In this document: one piece after another, positions 1 to 8,774 of the stretch | How the letters are laid out: the number at the start of each line of letters is the position of its first letter | How positions within the stretch are numbered: the first letter of the stretch is position 1 | NCBI GenBank assembly: GCA_034680345.1 | Contig: JAXISZ010000013.1 | Location: forward strand, 1-56,629 | Direction: 5' to 3' | Length of the DNA stretch: 56,629 nucleotides | Origin: SXZD01 sp034680345 | GTDB lineage: Bacteria > Pseudomonadota > Gammaproteobacteria > Burkholderiales > Burkholderiaceae_B | Program-made: the position numbers and the translations under genes | Notes under the pieces: model-generated | Databases searched by the model: none | What the model saw: only the letters and a program-made list of their open reading frames with translations | Told to the model about the DNA's origin: nothing

Positions 1-74
1 AAATTTTCATCTAAAATTTTTTTACCGTTTTCAATCTGAATTTTTGAAAATTCTAAATTTTTGTATTTTTGCAA
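1..74 (-). CDS. Possible partial ORF running off the left edge
   Basis: Three bases after the stop of the upstream ParA-type gene a TTG codon opens a frame that stays open for 24 codons to the window edge, giving a lysine/asparagine-rich start (LQKYKNLEFSKIQ...). The tight spacing would fit translational coupling. There is no ATG and no convincing Shine-Dalgarno sequence, and the stretch is very AT-rich, so it may simply be non-coding. Product unknown. Confidence 0.25.
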   Translation of the reverse strand, partial: MQKYKNLEFSKIQIENGKKILDEN

Positions 75-77
75 TCT

Positions 78-842
78 TTATTTTTCAATATTTTTATACA
101 GTGCTATGAATTGATCTGTTAATTTATGACCTTGATCTAAATAAATCATTGGCCGATGCAATTCATGACTTTCTTTAATTTTAATTGAGTTTGTTAAATA
201 TGGTTCTAATAAAGGTAAATCTTCTGAAAGCATTTGGTCAATAATTTTTTTTGGTAAAGATGCCCTTGGTTGAAACTGATTAACAACAATTCCTTCAAGT
301 TCTAAGTCTTTATTATGATCCGCTTTTATTTCTTCTAAATTATCAATCAAATTATATAAGGCACGACGTGAAAAATCATCACAATCAAAAGGAATTAAAA
401 CCCGATTTGCTGCCACCAAAGCTGAACGTGAAAAAAAATTCAATGATGGTGGTGTATCTATATAAACTCGCTCATATTCACTTAAATCATTTAATGCTTC
501 TTTTAATTTATAAATTTTATAACGTGATTCAAGTTTACTCTGTAAATCTTCTAACAAATGATGACTGGGGAAAACAGATAAATTTTCAAACTGCGTTTTA
601 TAAATCATTTCACCTAATTTTTTACTTCGCAACTTAAAATTTAAAGTTTGATCAAAAAAGTCTACAATCGTATTTTCTAAATTTTCGCTTAAATCACCTA
701 ATAAATATTGCGTTGTATTGGCTTGTGGATCTAAATCAATCACCAAAGTTTTTAAACCCATTTTTGCACTTACAGCTGCAAGATTACAAGTGATTGTTGA
801 TTTTCCAACACCGCCTTTTTGATTAAAAATAACACGATGCAT
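78..842 (-). CDS. Orphan ParA/MinD-type P-loop ATPase
   Basis: A ParA-family ATPase of 254 residues. The deviant Walker A motif KGGVGKST is at residues 9-16, followed by a switch motif in LVIDLDPQAN and the YIDTPPS motif of Walker B. Such proteins position DNA or other cargo by ATP-dependent binding to the nucleoid. The start is set at the ATG at 842 because GGGGAG lies seven bases upstream; an in-frame TTG at 848 is less likely. No parB-like gene is adjacent. The gene lies just downstream of gyrB on the same strand and may share its transcript. It is distinct from the second ParA (17939-18718), which has its ParB partner. Cargo unknown. Confidence 0.85.
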   Translation of the reverse strand: MHRVIFNQKGGVGKSTITCNLAAVSAKMGLKTLVIDLDPQANTTQYLLGDLSENLENTIVDFFDQTLNFKLRSKKLGEMIYKTQFENLSVFPSHHLLEDLQSKLESRYKIYKLKEALNDLSEYERVYIDTPPSLNFFSRSALVAANRVLIPFDCDDFSRRALYNLIDNLEEIKADHNKDLELEGIVVNQFQPRASLPKKIIDQMLSEDLPLLEPYLTNSIKIKESHELHRPMIYLDQGHKLTDQFIALYKNIEK

Positions 843-870
843 TATCAAACTCCCCGCTTTTATTATTTTT

Positions 871-3321
871 TTAAAAATCTACATTAGACGCCAATAATGC
901 ATTATTTTCAATAAATGCACGCCGTGGTTCCACATCATCCCCCATCAATGTTGAAAAAATTTGATCTGCTGCAATTGCGTCTTCAATTTGAACACGCAAT
1001 AAACGCCGCACAACAGGATTCATAGTGGTTTCCCATAATTGATCTGGATTCATCTCACCCAAACCTTTATATCTTTGTTTTGAAACGCTATTTTCTGCTT
1101 GATTTAATAACCACTGCATGGCTTGTTTAAAAGACGAAATCATTGAATATTTCATTTTTTCGCCTTCACCCCGTTGAATTTGAGCTCCTTCAGAAATTAA
1201 ACCTTTAAAAATTGTTGCTACTTGACATAATACAGAATAATCAGCACCACAAACAAAATCACGATTTATTACACTTATTTTTATGTTACCGTGATGTATT
1301 CTTTGAATTAACAACTGGCATTTATCTGTTTTTTCATCATATTGAGCTAATATACTTAATTCAGGATTTGCAATTGCTTGAATTAAACATTTTGCAGAAT
1401 ATTCAGTAGCTATTAAATCATCTAAATTTAACTCTATTCCCTCAATAATTGCATGTAAAACCGATTCGTCAATTACCTTCGATAAACGTTCAATCACTGA
1501 GTTAGCGGTCGCATATTGATTAGCTAATATCTCTAATGAAGATCCTGAAATTTCTTCTGCATTTAATCTAGGAAGCAATCGAGCGTCTTTTAATGCTAAC
1601 TTCAGCATATACTCGTTTTCTTCAAAACTATCTTTTAAATAGCGCTCTTCCTTACCATGCTTTACTTTAAATAAAGGAGGTTGAGCAATATAGACATAAC
1701 CATTTTCTATTAATTGTGGCATTTGTCTATATAACAAAGTTAATAACAACGTTCTAATATGAGCACCATCAACATCAGCGTCTGTCATTATAATAATTCG
1801 ATGATAACGTAGTTTTTCTAAATTAAAATCATCTGATCCTATACCGGTTCCTAATGCTGTAATTAAAGTTGTTATTTGTTCTGAAGAAAGTAATTTATCA
1901 AATCTTGCTTTTTCTACATTTAATACTTTTCCACGCAAAGGTAATATAGCCTGAAACTTCCGGTCTCTTCCTTGTTTTGCCGAACCCCCAGCTGAATCTC
2001 CCTCAACAATATACAACTCACACTTACTTGGATCCCGTTCTTGACAATCTGCTAATTTTCCTGGAAGACCAACACCATCTAAAACACCTTTTCTTCTGGT
2101 CATTTCTCTGGCTTTTCGAGCTGCTTCACGTGCTCTTGCAGCTTCTACAATTTTGCTACATATGGATTTTGCATCAGTCGGGTGTTCTAATAAAAATGCC
2201 TCTAAAGCTTTAGCTACCACTTCCTCTACGGCTGGCCTAACCTCTGAACTCACTAATTTATCTTTTGTTTGGGAACTAAATTTAGGTTCTGGAATCTTCA
2301 CAGACAATACACTAGTTAAACCCTCACGCATATCATCGCCAGAGGTTTCTACTTTGGCTTTTTTAGAAAATTCATTTTCTTCGATATACCTATTTAAAAC
2401 ACGCGTCATTGCTGCTCGTAACCCAGTTAAATGAGTTCCACCGTCTCGCTGAGGTATATTATTTGTAAAACATAAAACCTGTTCGTTATAAGAATCATTC
2501 CATTGTAAAGCAACATCAACACCAATACGAACATCATTTAAAAGTGTTTCACCGTGTATATTAATAACATTGTTATGTAAAACATTTTTATTTCTATTAA
2601 TATACTCAACAAAACCTTTTACACCTCCAGAAAAAGCAAAATCTTCTTTTTTATTTTGACGTTGATCAACTAATTGAATTTTTACTCCATCATTTAAAAA
2701 AGATAACTCTCTTAAACGTTTAGATAAAATTTCATAATGAAACTCAACGTGGTGAAAAATAGACTTATCAGCTAAAAAATGAACTTCGGTACCACGTTTA
2801 TCTGTCTGACCAATTACTTTTAGTGGTTCAACACGTTCACCACATCGAAACTCCATATGATGCACTTGTCCATTTCGTTTAATTGTTAATCGCAACCATT
2901 CAGATAATGCATTAACACAGGAAACACCTACACCATGTAACCCACCAGACACTTTATAACTATTTTGATCAAATTTACCACCAGCATGTAATTCTGTTAA
3001 AACAATTTCTGCTGCTGATCTTTCTAATTCATCGTCTTTATGTATATCGGTTGGAATGCCACGACCGTTATCAATTACTGAAATAGAATTATCTGTATGA
3101 ATTGTTACAATAATTTCATCACAATGTCCGGCTAGAGCTTCATCAATTGAATTATCGACAACTTCAAATACCATATGATGCAGTCCCGTACCATCACTTG
3201 TATCTCCAATATACATTCCTGGACGTTTACGAACTGCTTCTAAACCTTTAAGCATTTTTATAGAATCTGCTCCATAATCTGGAGTAAAATCTAAATTATT
3301 ATAATTATTTTCAGTACTCAT
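871..3321 (-). CDS. gyrB: DNA gyrase subunit B
   Basis: ATPase subunit of DNA gyrase, which with GyrA introduces negative supercoils. The 816 residues show the GHKL ATPase motifs (EVVDNSIDEA, DNGRGIP, GGLHGVG), the transducer domain, the Toprim acidic motifs (EGDSAGGSA and TDADVDGAH) and the C-terminal QRYKGLGEMNP signature. Length is close to the usual gammaproteobacterial and betaproteobacterial form (about 804 in E. coli) and includes the insert after the Toprim region (about residues 560-740) absent from Gram-positive enzymes. It starts with ATG 19 bases after dnaN, so dnaA-dnaN-gyrB is probably one transcription direction with coupled expression. Confidence 0.98.
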   Translation of the reverse strand: MSTENNYNNLDFTPDYGADSIKMLKGLEAVRKRPGMYIGDTSDGTGLHHMVFEVVDNSIDEALAGHCDEIIVTIHTDNSISVIDNGRGIPTDIHKDDELERSAAEIVLTELHAGGKFDQNSYKVSGGLHGVGVSCVNALSEWLRLTIKRNGQVHHMEFRCGERVEPLKVIGQTDKRGTEVHFLADKSIFHHVEFHYEILSKRLRELSFLNDGVKIQLVDQRQNKKEDFAFSGGVKGFVEYINRNKNVLHNNVINIHGETLLNDVRIGVDVALQWNDSYNEQVLCFTNNIPQRDGGTHLTGLRAAMTRVLNRYIEENEFSKKAKVETSGDDMREGLTSVLSVKIPEPKFSSQTKDKLVSSEVRPAVEEVVAKALEAFLLEHPTDAKSICSKIVEAARAREAARKAREMTRRKGVLDGVGLPGKLADCQERDPSKCELYIVEGDSAGGSAKQGRDRKFQAILPLRGKVLNVEKARFDKLLSSEQITTLITALGTGIGSDDFNLEKLRYHRIIIMTDADVDGAHIRTLLLTLLYRQMPQLIENGYVYIAQPPLFKVKHGKEERYLKDSFEENEYMLKLALKDARLLPRLNAEEISGSSLEILANQYATANSVIERLSKVIDESVLHAIIEGIELNLDDLIATEYSAKCLIQAIANPELSILAQYDEKTDKCQLLIQRIHHGNIKISVINRDFVCGADYSVLCQVATIFKGLISEGAQIQRGEGEKMKYSMISSFKQAMQWLLNQAENSVSKQRYKGLGEMNPDQLWETTMNPVVRRLLRVQIEDAIAADQIFSTLMGDDVEPRRAFIENNALLASNVDF

Positions 3322-3340
3322 AATATTCCATATTAATATT

Positions 3341-4453
3341 TTAAATTCGCATTGGCATAACTACATATTTAAAATCGTCAACTTTTTCTTTCATTATTAA
3401 AACACTACTTATACCATCATTTAATATTAACCTTATTTTTTCTTCCTTTAAATTATTTAAAACTTCTTGTAAATAAATTACATTAAATCCAATATCAATT
3501 TTCATTCCAAGATAATCAATATCAATTTCATCTTGAGCTTCTTCTTGATCAGTATTGAAAACCATTATTTTTAATAAATTATTTTCAAATATACAACGTA
3601 TACCACGAAATTTATCTGTAGTTAAAATAGAAACTCGCTGTAATGAACGTAATAATACTTCACGCTCAATTACAACAATATGATTGTTATTTTTTGGTAT
3701 AACTCTTTGATAATCTGGAAATTTTCCTTCAACCAACTTAGAAATTAAGTAAATATCAGAAAATATAAATCGAGCCTGATTACTTGCTAAATCTATTGTA
3801 ATCAATTCATCGGAATCAGATAGTAATCGTAATAATTCTAAAACCGTTTTTCTTGGCAAAATAACATATTGACTATTTTCTCCAGATAAAAAATCACTTT
3901 TTGCTTTACTGTAAGCCAAACGATGTCCATCTGTAGCAATAGCTGATATTTGATTGGATTCAATTATTAACAAAACACCATTCAAATAATATCTTAAATC
4001 TTGTTGAGCCATGGCAATATAAACCATTGACAACAAATTTTTTAAAACAATTTGAGTTAAATGAATTGACGCTAACCATTCAGAAGGTTCTTGAATCAAA
4101 GGAAAATCTTCAGCAGGCAAAGTTTGAAGAGAAAATTTGCTTTTTCCTCCACTAATTAAAATCTTGGAGCCATCCAACTTTAAACCAACATCTACACCAT
4201 CGGAAAAAGATTTTAAAACATCCAATAATTTTTTAGCGCCTACAGTAGTAGCAATCTGATGATCATCAATTCCAATATCAGCTTTGGTCTTAATTTGCAT
4301 TTCTACATCGGTAGAAATCATTTTGACAATTTGACCATCCTTTTGAATTAAAACATTTGCCAATATTGGAAAAGTATTTCTTTTTTCAACAATATTACTT
4401 ACCACTTGCAGCTTGCGTACAAGTGTATCGCGCGAGCTGAAGATTAATTGCAT
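3341..4453 (-). CDS. dnaN: DNA polymerase III beta sliding clamp
   Basis: Processivity clamp of replicative DNA polymerase, loaded as a dimeric ring around DNA. The 370-residue length equals three repeated clamp domains, and the ORF starts MQLIFSSRDTLVRKLQ. It carries the typical ATDGHRLA segment and ends with the VMPMRI tail, the conserved C-terminal MPMR(L/I) that helps form the partner-binding pocket. ATG start at 4453. It lies between dnaA and gyrB in the classic origin order dnaA-dnaN-gyrB. recF is absent between dnaN and gyrB, as is common in betaproteobacteria. Confidence 0.97.
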   Translation of the reverse strand: MQLIFSSRDTLVRKLQVVSNIVEKRNTFPILANVLIQKDGQIVKMISTDVEMQIKTKADIGIDDHQIATTVGAKKLLDVLKSFSDGVDVGLKLDGSKILISGGKSKFSLQTLPAEDFPLIQEPSEWLASIHLTQIVLKNLLSMVYIAMAQQDLRYYLNGVLLIIESNQISAIATDGHRLAYSKAKSDFLSGENSQYVILPRKTVLELLRLLSDSDELITIDLASNQARFIFSDIYLISKLVEGKFPDYQRVIPKNNNHIVVIEREVLLRSLQRVSILTTDKFRGIRCIFENNLLKIMVFNTDQEEAQDEIDIDYLGMKIDIGFNVIYLQEVLNNLKEEKIRLILNDGISSVLIMKEKVDDFKYVVMPMRI

Positions 4454-4689
4454 TTATATATATCCTTTTAAAAATAGTTAATAGAATTAGGTCAAATCTG
4501 TGTATAACTTATTTTTTTAATAAAAATCAAAAGCATAAGTTCTTTTTTTGTTTGTGGATATCCCTATGGAAGTAATGGGGATATCTGGGAAAACTTTTTT
4601 ACTATTTAAAAAGTCCTTTATTTTTTGTGGATAACTAGGCGACTTTCCCTCATCTTATACCAAGTTATCCACAAATTTTAAAGAGCTTT
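4454..4689 (+). other. oriC: Putative oriC (dnaN-dnaA intergenic DnaA-box cluster)
   Basis: This 236-base AT-rich gap contains four DnaA-box matches to TTATNCACA: TGTGTATAA at 4499-4507, TGTGGATAT at 4553-4561 (one mismatch), TGTGGATAA at 4626-4634 and the inverted TTATCCACA at 4665-4673. AT-rich runs lie between them (for example 4508-4530 and 4600-4626) and could be the unwinding element. Gene orientation switches from minus to plus just to the right, as expected at an origin. The gap also contains the dnaN promoter region. The dnaA-rpmH gap (6100-6369) showed no comparable box cluster. Confidence 0.75.
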
Positions 4690-6099
4690 TTATCCTTTCA
4701 AAGTTTGTTCTAAAACATGCAAAGCATGGTTTAATTCTGCAATTTGGTTTCTCTGCTCTTGAATCTTACTAACTGCGTGCAATATAGTCGTGTGATCTCG
4801 GCCTCCGAATAACTCGCCAATTTCCACGTAACTTTTTTCTGTCATCTCTTTAGCCAAATACATGGCTATTTGTCTGGGTAAAACAATGTTTGCAGGTCTT
4901 CGTTTTGAATACATATCCGCAACTTTGATTTTGTAATAATCCGCTACTGTTTTTTGAATTGCTTCTACTGAAACCTGGCCATGATGCACTGATATCATGT
5001 CCCGTAAAGCTTCTTTTGTTAATTCTAAAGAAATGATTTTATTGTGAAAACTAGCATATGCACAGATTCTTCTAAGTGCACCCTCAAGTTCTCTAATATT
5101 CGAACGCATGTGCTTGGCAACAAAAAAAGCAACATCTTCACTCAACTGTATATGCTGATGTTCGGCTTTTTTCATCAATATAGCAACACGCATTTCTAAC
5201 TCTGGTGGTTCAATTGCGACAGTTAACCCACTGTTAAACCTAGAAATTAATCGATCATCCATTCCTTGAATATCTTTTGGATAGGTATCACTTGTAATGA
5301 TAATTTGTTTTCTACCAGCAATTAATTGTTCAAACGCATAGAAAAATTCTTCTTGAGTTCGATTTTTACCTGCAAAAAACTGAATATCATCAATTAATAA
5401 TAAATCCAGAGAATAGTAATATCTTTTAAATTCATCAAAAGCTTTGCGTTGATACGCTTTCACTACATCGCTAACATATTGTTCTGCATGAATATATCGA
5501 ATTAATGAACCAGGTTTTTTTTTAAAAACTTGATTCCCAATGGCGTGAATTAAATGGGTTTTTCCTAAGCCTACCCCTCCATATAAAAATAGAGGATTGT
5601 AGGATTGTCCAGGATTTGCAGCCACTTGTTCAGCAGCAGCTCTGGCTAATTGATTTGCTTTTCCTGAAACAAAATTTTCAAAAGACAATTCTGTGTTTAA
5701 CCTTGACTTATCGCCTCGATTATCAACACTTTCGTTTGGACTTAAACCAATAGGCTCAACTTTATTAACTTCAGGAATATCATTAACTAATTGATTTGAT
5801 TGATAATTTAATCCATTTCTAAAATTTTTTTCCTCTGTAGTCGTTACATTTTTAGTGGCTATTTCCCACTTAAGTTCTATTTCTGAATCAACTAAATTAC
5901 GAATAATCTCTAAAATTCGATCCGCATAATTTTTTAATACCCAATCCAATTTAAAACGATTAGGCGCTGAAATGCGAAGTATTTTACTTGAAGAATCAAA
6001 TGATACAGGCTGTAACGGTTTGATCCATAATGAAAATAATTTTTCTGGAAGCTCTTTTGAAAAGGCTTCGATGGTCTGCGACCAATATTCTTGAATCAC
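4690..6099 (-). CDS. dnaA: Chromosomal replication initiator DnaA
   Basis: AAA+ ATPase that binds DnaA boxes and opens the origin. The 469 residues show domain I (about 1-80), a polar linker (about 85-140), Walker A GGVGLGKT at 174-181, Walker B LLLIDD at 233-238, and the domain IV DNA-binding signature GGRDHTTILHA near the C terminus. The start codon is GTG at 6099, with only a weak AAGAG about 13 bases upstream. Boxes immediately downstream of the gene (4499-4673) are its likely target. Divergent from rpmH. Confidence 0.98.
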   Translation of the reverse strand: MIQEYWSQTIEAFSKELPEKLFSLWIKPLQPVSFDSSSKILRISAPNRFKLDWVLKNYADRILEIIRNLVDSEIELKWEIATKNVTTTEEKNFRNGLNYQSNQLVNDIPEVNKVEPIGLSPNESVDNRGDKSRLNTELSFENFVSGKANQLARAAAEQVAANPGQSYNPLFLYGGVGLGKTHLIHAIGNQVFKKKPGSLIRYIHAEQYVSDVVKAYQRKAFDEFKRYYYSLDLLLIDDIQFFAGKNRTQEEFFYAFEQLIAGRKQIIITSDTYPKDIQGMDDRLISRFNSGLTVAIEPPELEMRVAILMKKAEHQHIQLSEDVAFFVAKHMRSNIRELEGALRRICAYASFHNKIISLELTKEALRDMISVHHGQVSVEAIQKTVADYYKIKVADMYSKRRPANIVLPRQIAMYLAKEMTEKSYVEIGELFGGRDHTTILHAVSKIQEQRNQIAELNHALHVLEQTLKG

Positions 6100-6286
6100 G
6101 GTTTGTTTGACTCTTAAAAAAGGATTGGGCTATTTTTAGATGTTTACATTGCACATTGTAACTAAAGAAATCTTCAATTTTTTTCAAAAATTTAGATTAT
6201 GGATCATACATATTCAAAAGTTAAAAAATTTATTTTTTTATCCTGAAATTGAATTTTTTATGTTTGAACTTATTAGAAAAATTAAT

Positions 6287-6316
6287 TTGTATTTTTACAG
6301 TTTTTCGTTGTACAAT
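6287..6316 (+). promoter_or_regulatory. Likely promoter of rpmH-rnpA operon
   Basis: TTGTAT (6287-6292) and TACAAT (6311-6316) are separated by 18 bases and sit about 55 bases before the rpmH ATG, a reasonable sigma70-type promoter. The rest of the 6100-6369 dnaA-rpmH gap is AT-rich with no gene. The dnaA promoter must lie on its left side, but I could not pick a clear one. Confidence 0.5.
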
Positions 6317-6369
6317 CTTGGGTTTTCCCAGTTTGTATGGGTTATTCTTAACATATAAAGGCTTTAAAC

Positions 6370-6504
6370 ATGAAGCGTACTTATCAGCCTTCAAAAGTTC
6401 GTCGTCAAAGAACACATGGTTTTTTGGTTCGTATGAAAACGCGCGGCGGCCGTTCTGTTATTCGCGCTCGTCGCGCTAAAGGTCGTGCTCGTTTGTCTGT
6501 GTAA
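6370..6504 (+). CDS. rpmH: 50S ribosomal protein bL34
   Basis: A 44-residue, very basic protein beginning MKRTYQPSKVRRQRTHGF and ending GRARLSV, the near-invariant sequence of bL34, a small protein of the large ribosomal subunit. Start ATG 6370, stop TAA 6502-6504. First gene of the rpmH-rnpA-yidD-yidC-mnmE cluster; the rnpA start follows two bases after its stop. Confidence 0.98.
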   Translation: MKRTYQPSKVRRQRTHGFLVRMKTRGGRSVIRARRAKGRARLSV

Positions 6505-6506
6505 AT

Positions 6507-6851
6507 TTGACCACTCAATTTAAAAAAATCTTACGAACTGAATCGTTTCAAGTTTTACTTGAAAAAAAGTCGTTTTACCGTAGTAAAAAATTGCAGTGTT
6601 TTGTAAAAGTCAACTCTAATTTAGGGCCTCGTTTAGGGGTTTTAGTTCCTAAACGTTTAGCTAAACGGTCAATCGACCGAAACTTGTTTAAGCGTTTAGT
6701 TAGAGCTGCTTATGCAAATTGGGCACTTAATAAAAATCAGGATATTTTAGTTCGATTGATTGTCCCAATTTCTTCCTTTTCTTTACAAGATAAAAAAAAA
6801 TGGTGGTTAGAGCTCAAACTGTTGTTCGAGAATTTGCAAAGCAAACAATAA
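6507..6851 (+). CDS. rnpA: Ribonuclease P protein component
   Basis: Protein subunit of RNase P, which helps the catalytic RNA trim the 5' leader of pre-tRNAs. 114 residues, basic, with the diagnostic RNR-type helix: KRLAKRSIDRNLFKRLVRAAY (around residues 49-69) fits the family signature. Translation begins at TTG 6507, two bases after rpmH stops, which implies coupling to rpmH. The last 52 bases overlap yidD in another frame. Confidence 0.95.
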   Translation: MTTQFKKILRTESFQVLLEKKSFYRSKKLQCFVKVNSNLGPRLGVLVPKRLAKRSIDRNLFKRLVRAAYANWALNKNQDILVRLIVPISSFSLQDKKKWWLELKLLFENLQSKQ

Positions 6852-7069
6852 GTTTTTCCGTTCGTTTATATCAAATTCTGCTTTCACCTCTTATAGGGCC
6901 TTGCTGTCGTTTTTATCCATCGTGCTCTGAATATATGTTACAAGCACTGGAAGTGCATGGATTAGTACTGGGTTTTTACTTAGGCCTGAAGCGCTTATTT
7001 TTTTGTCATCCTTTAGGAAGAAGTGGTTATGATCCTGTGCCATTAAAAAAAAATAAAACTTTCAATTAA
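6800..7069 (+). CDS. yidD: Membrane protein insertion efficiency factor YidD
   Basis: Small membrane-associated protein that helps YidC insert inner-membrane proteins. The core is CCRFYPSCSEYMLQAL followed by HPLGRSGYDPVP, with the conserved cysteines and the PxC-S-Y motif of the family. The called ATG at 6800 gives 89 residues and overlaps rnpA by 52 bases. A later start is possible because family members often run about 70-85 residues; no clear ribosome-binding site decides it. Lies directly before yidC. Confidence 0.93.
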   Translation: MVVRAQTVVREFAKQTISFSVRLYQILLSPLIGPCCRFYPSCSEYMLQALEVHGLVLGFYLGLKRLFFCHPLGRSGYDPVPLKKNKTFN

Positions 7070-7079
7070 AGGACGTTTA

Positions 7080-8747
7080 ATGGAAATTCGTCGCGTCTTA
7101 CTTTCGATGCTTTTTATTGTGTCTGTATTGATGTTGTGGGAAAACTATCAAATATCAATAGGTGGGACTGGTTTTTTGGGTTTTTCAAATACCTTAAGCC
7201 TGAATTCATCATCAAAAAATTCTGAAAAATCTGCCGTTTCTTTATCTGAAAAAAATCAAAACGAATTACTAAATACGTCAAATCAAGATTCGGTTTCATC
7301 CACTTTAATACCATCTCCGCAAGATACTACGGTAACAGTTAGTACAGATGTTTTAAGACTTACTTTCTCAACATTCGGTGCTCAGCTGTTACAAGCAGAA
7401 TTACTTAAGTATGCTTCTTACGATGATATAAAAAAACCAATTAAACTTCTAGAAAATTCAGAAAAAAGAACATATATTGTTCAAACTGGATTGGTAGGAG
7501 CCTCAGGTTTGGCCAATCACAATACTTCTTATCGTTTGGTTTCAACACCAGATCAACTTCATGATAATCAAGAAAAAATAAAAGTTATTTTTGAATCATT
7601 TAATAACGGTGTTACTTCTCAAATTCAGTACATATTAACTCGAGGTCAATACGCTATAGATGTTGTACACCTTGTTAAAAATTCGCTTAATATACCTTTT
7701 GTTCCTTCCAGTTATACTCAATTAATCCGTGACGATTCTAAACCCGAAGGAGAATCACACTTTTACAGTACATTTACTGGTCCTGCTGTATATTCAGAGC
7801 AAAAAAAATACCAAAAAATTGAATTTTCTCAGATAGCAAAAGGCACAGCCGATTTTAACAAAAACTCGGATAATGGCTGGATTGCAATGGTTCAGCATTA
7901 TTTTGTTTCAGCTTTTATCCCAGAGCATGGTCAAAATAGAGAAAATTATATTAAAAAATTAAATAAAAATCGTTATGCTGTAGGTAGTTTAATTCAATTA
8001 CCCACAGTCAATCCTAATACTGAAGTTTCAAGTTCAGCCCGTTTATTTATAGGTCCGCAAGACGAACATTTATTAGAATCTCTCTCTCCTGGACTAGATT
8101 TGGTTCGTGATTATGGTTGGTTAACTGTAATTGCCAAGCCATTGTTTTGGCTTTTGGAAAATTTACACCGTTTGGTTGGTAATTGGGGTTGGGCTATTGT
8201 TTTTTTAACAGTGATTGTCAAATTGGCTTTTTTCCCATTATCTGCAGCTAGCTATAAATCAATGGCCAAAATGCGAGCAGTTACTCCTCGTTTAATGCGT
8301 TTACGAGAACAACATAGCAATGATCGCATGCGTTTAAATCAGGCGATGATGGAATTGTATAAAACAGAAAAAATCAATCCGTTAGGCGGATGTTTACCTG
8401 TTGTTGTTCAAATACCTGTATTTTTAGCTTTATATTGGGTATTGCTTGCCAGTGTAGAAATACGGAATGCGCCTTGGGTTGGTTGGATTACAGATTTAGC
8501 AAGTCCAGATCCGTGGTATATTTTGCCTATTGTTATGGCTGTTTCTATGTTTGTACAGACCAAACTTAATCCAACACCACCTGACCCAATTCAGGCTAAA
8601 GTGATGTTGTTTATGCCAATTGTATTTTCGGGAATGTTTATATTTTTCCCTTCTGGATTGGTTTTGTATTGGGTCGTTAACAACATTCTTTCAATTGCTC
8701 AACAATGGTATATAACAAATTCTGTAGAAAAAACCAAAATGAATTAA
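7080..8747 (+). CDS. yidC: Membrane protein insertase YidC
   Basis: Inserts and folds inner-membrane proteins alone or with SecYEG. 555 residues: an N-terminal anchor (about 7-24), a large periplasmic domain (about 60-340), then the five-helix insertase core beginning near KPLFWLLENLHRLVGNWGWAIV and including the GGCLPVVVQIPVFLALYWVL signature. The size fits the Gram-negative form (548 in E. coli). ATG at 7080 is preceded by AAAGGA. It follows yidD by ten bases in the usual operon. Confidence 0.97.
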   Translation: MEIRRVLLSMLFIVSVLMLWENYQISIGGTGFLGFSNTLSLNSSSKNSEKSAVSLSEKNQNELLNTSNQDSVSSTLIPSPQDTTVTVSTDVLRLTFSTFGAQLLQAELLKYASYDDIKKPIKLLENSEKRTYIVQTGLVGASGLANHNTSYRLVSTPDQLHDNQEKIKVIFESFNNGVTSQIQYILTRGQYAIDVVHLVKNSLNIPFVPSSYTQLIRDDSKPEGESHFYSTFTGPAVYSEQKKYQKIEFSQIAKGTADFNKNSDNGWIAMVQHYFVSAFIPEHGQNRENYIKKLNKNRYAVGSLIQLPTVNPNTEVSSSARLFIGPQDEHLLESLSPGLDLVRDYGWLTVIAKPLFWLLENLHRLVGNWGWAIVFLTVIVKLAFFPLSAASYKSMAKMRAVTPRLMRLREQHSNDRMRLNQAMMELYKTEKINPLGGCLPVVVQIPVFLALYWVLLASVEIRNAPWVGWITDLASPDPWYILPIVMAVSMFVQTKLNPTPPDPIQAKVMLFMPIVFSGMFIFFPSGLVLYWVVNNILSIAQQWYITNSVEKTKMN

Positions 8748-8774
8748 AATTGTTGTTTATTTTTTTGTAAACTC

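Noticed and set aside
6140..6358. Short ORFs in the dnaA-rpmH gap
   Set aside because: They run through an AT-rich promoter region with no ribosome-binding site and no recognisable product.
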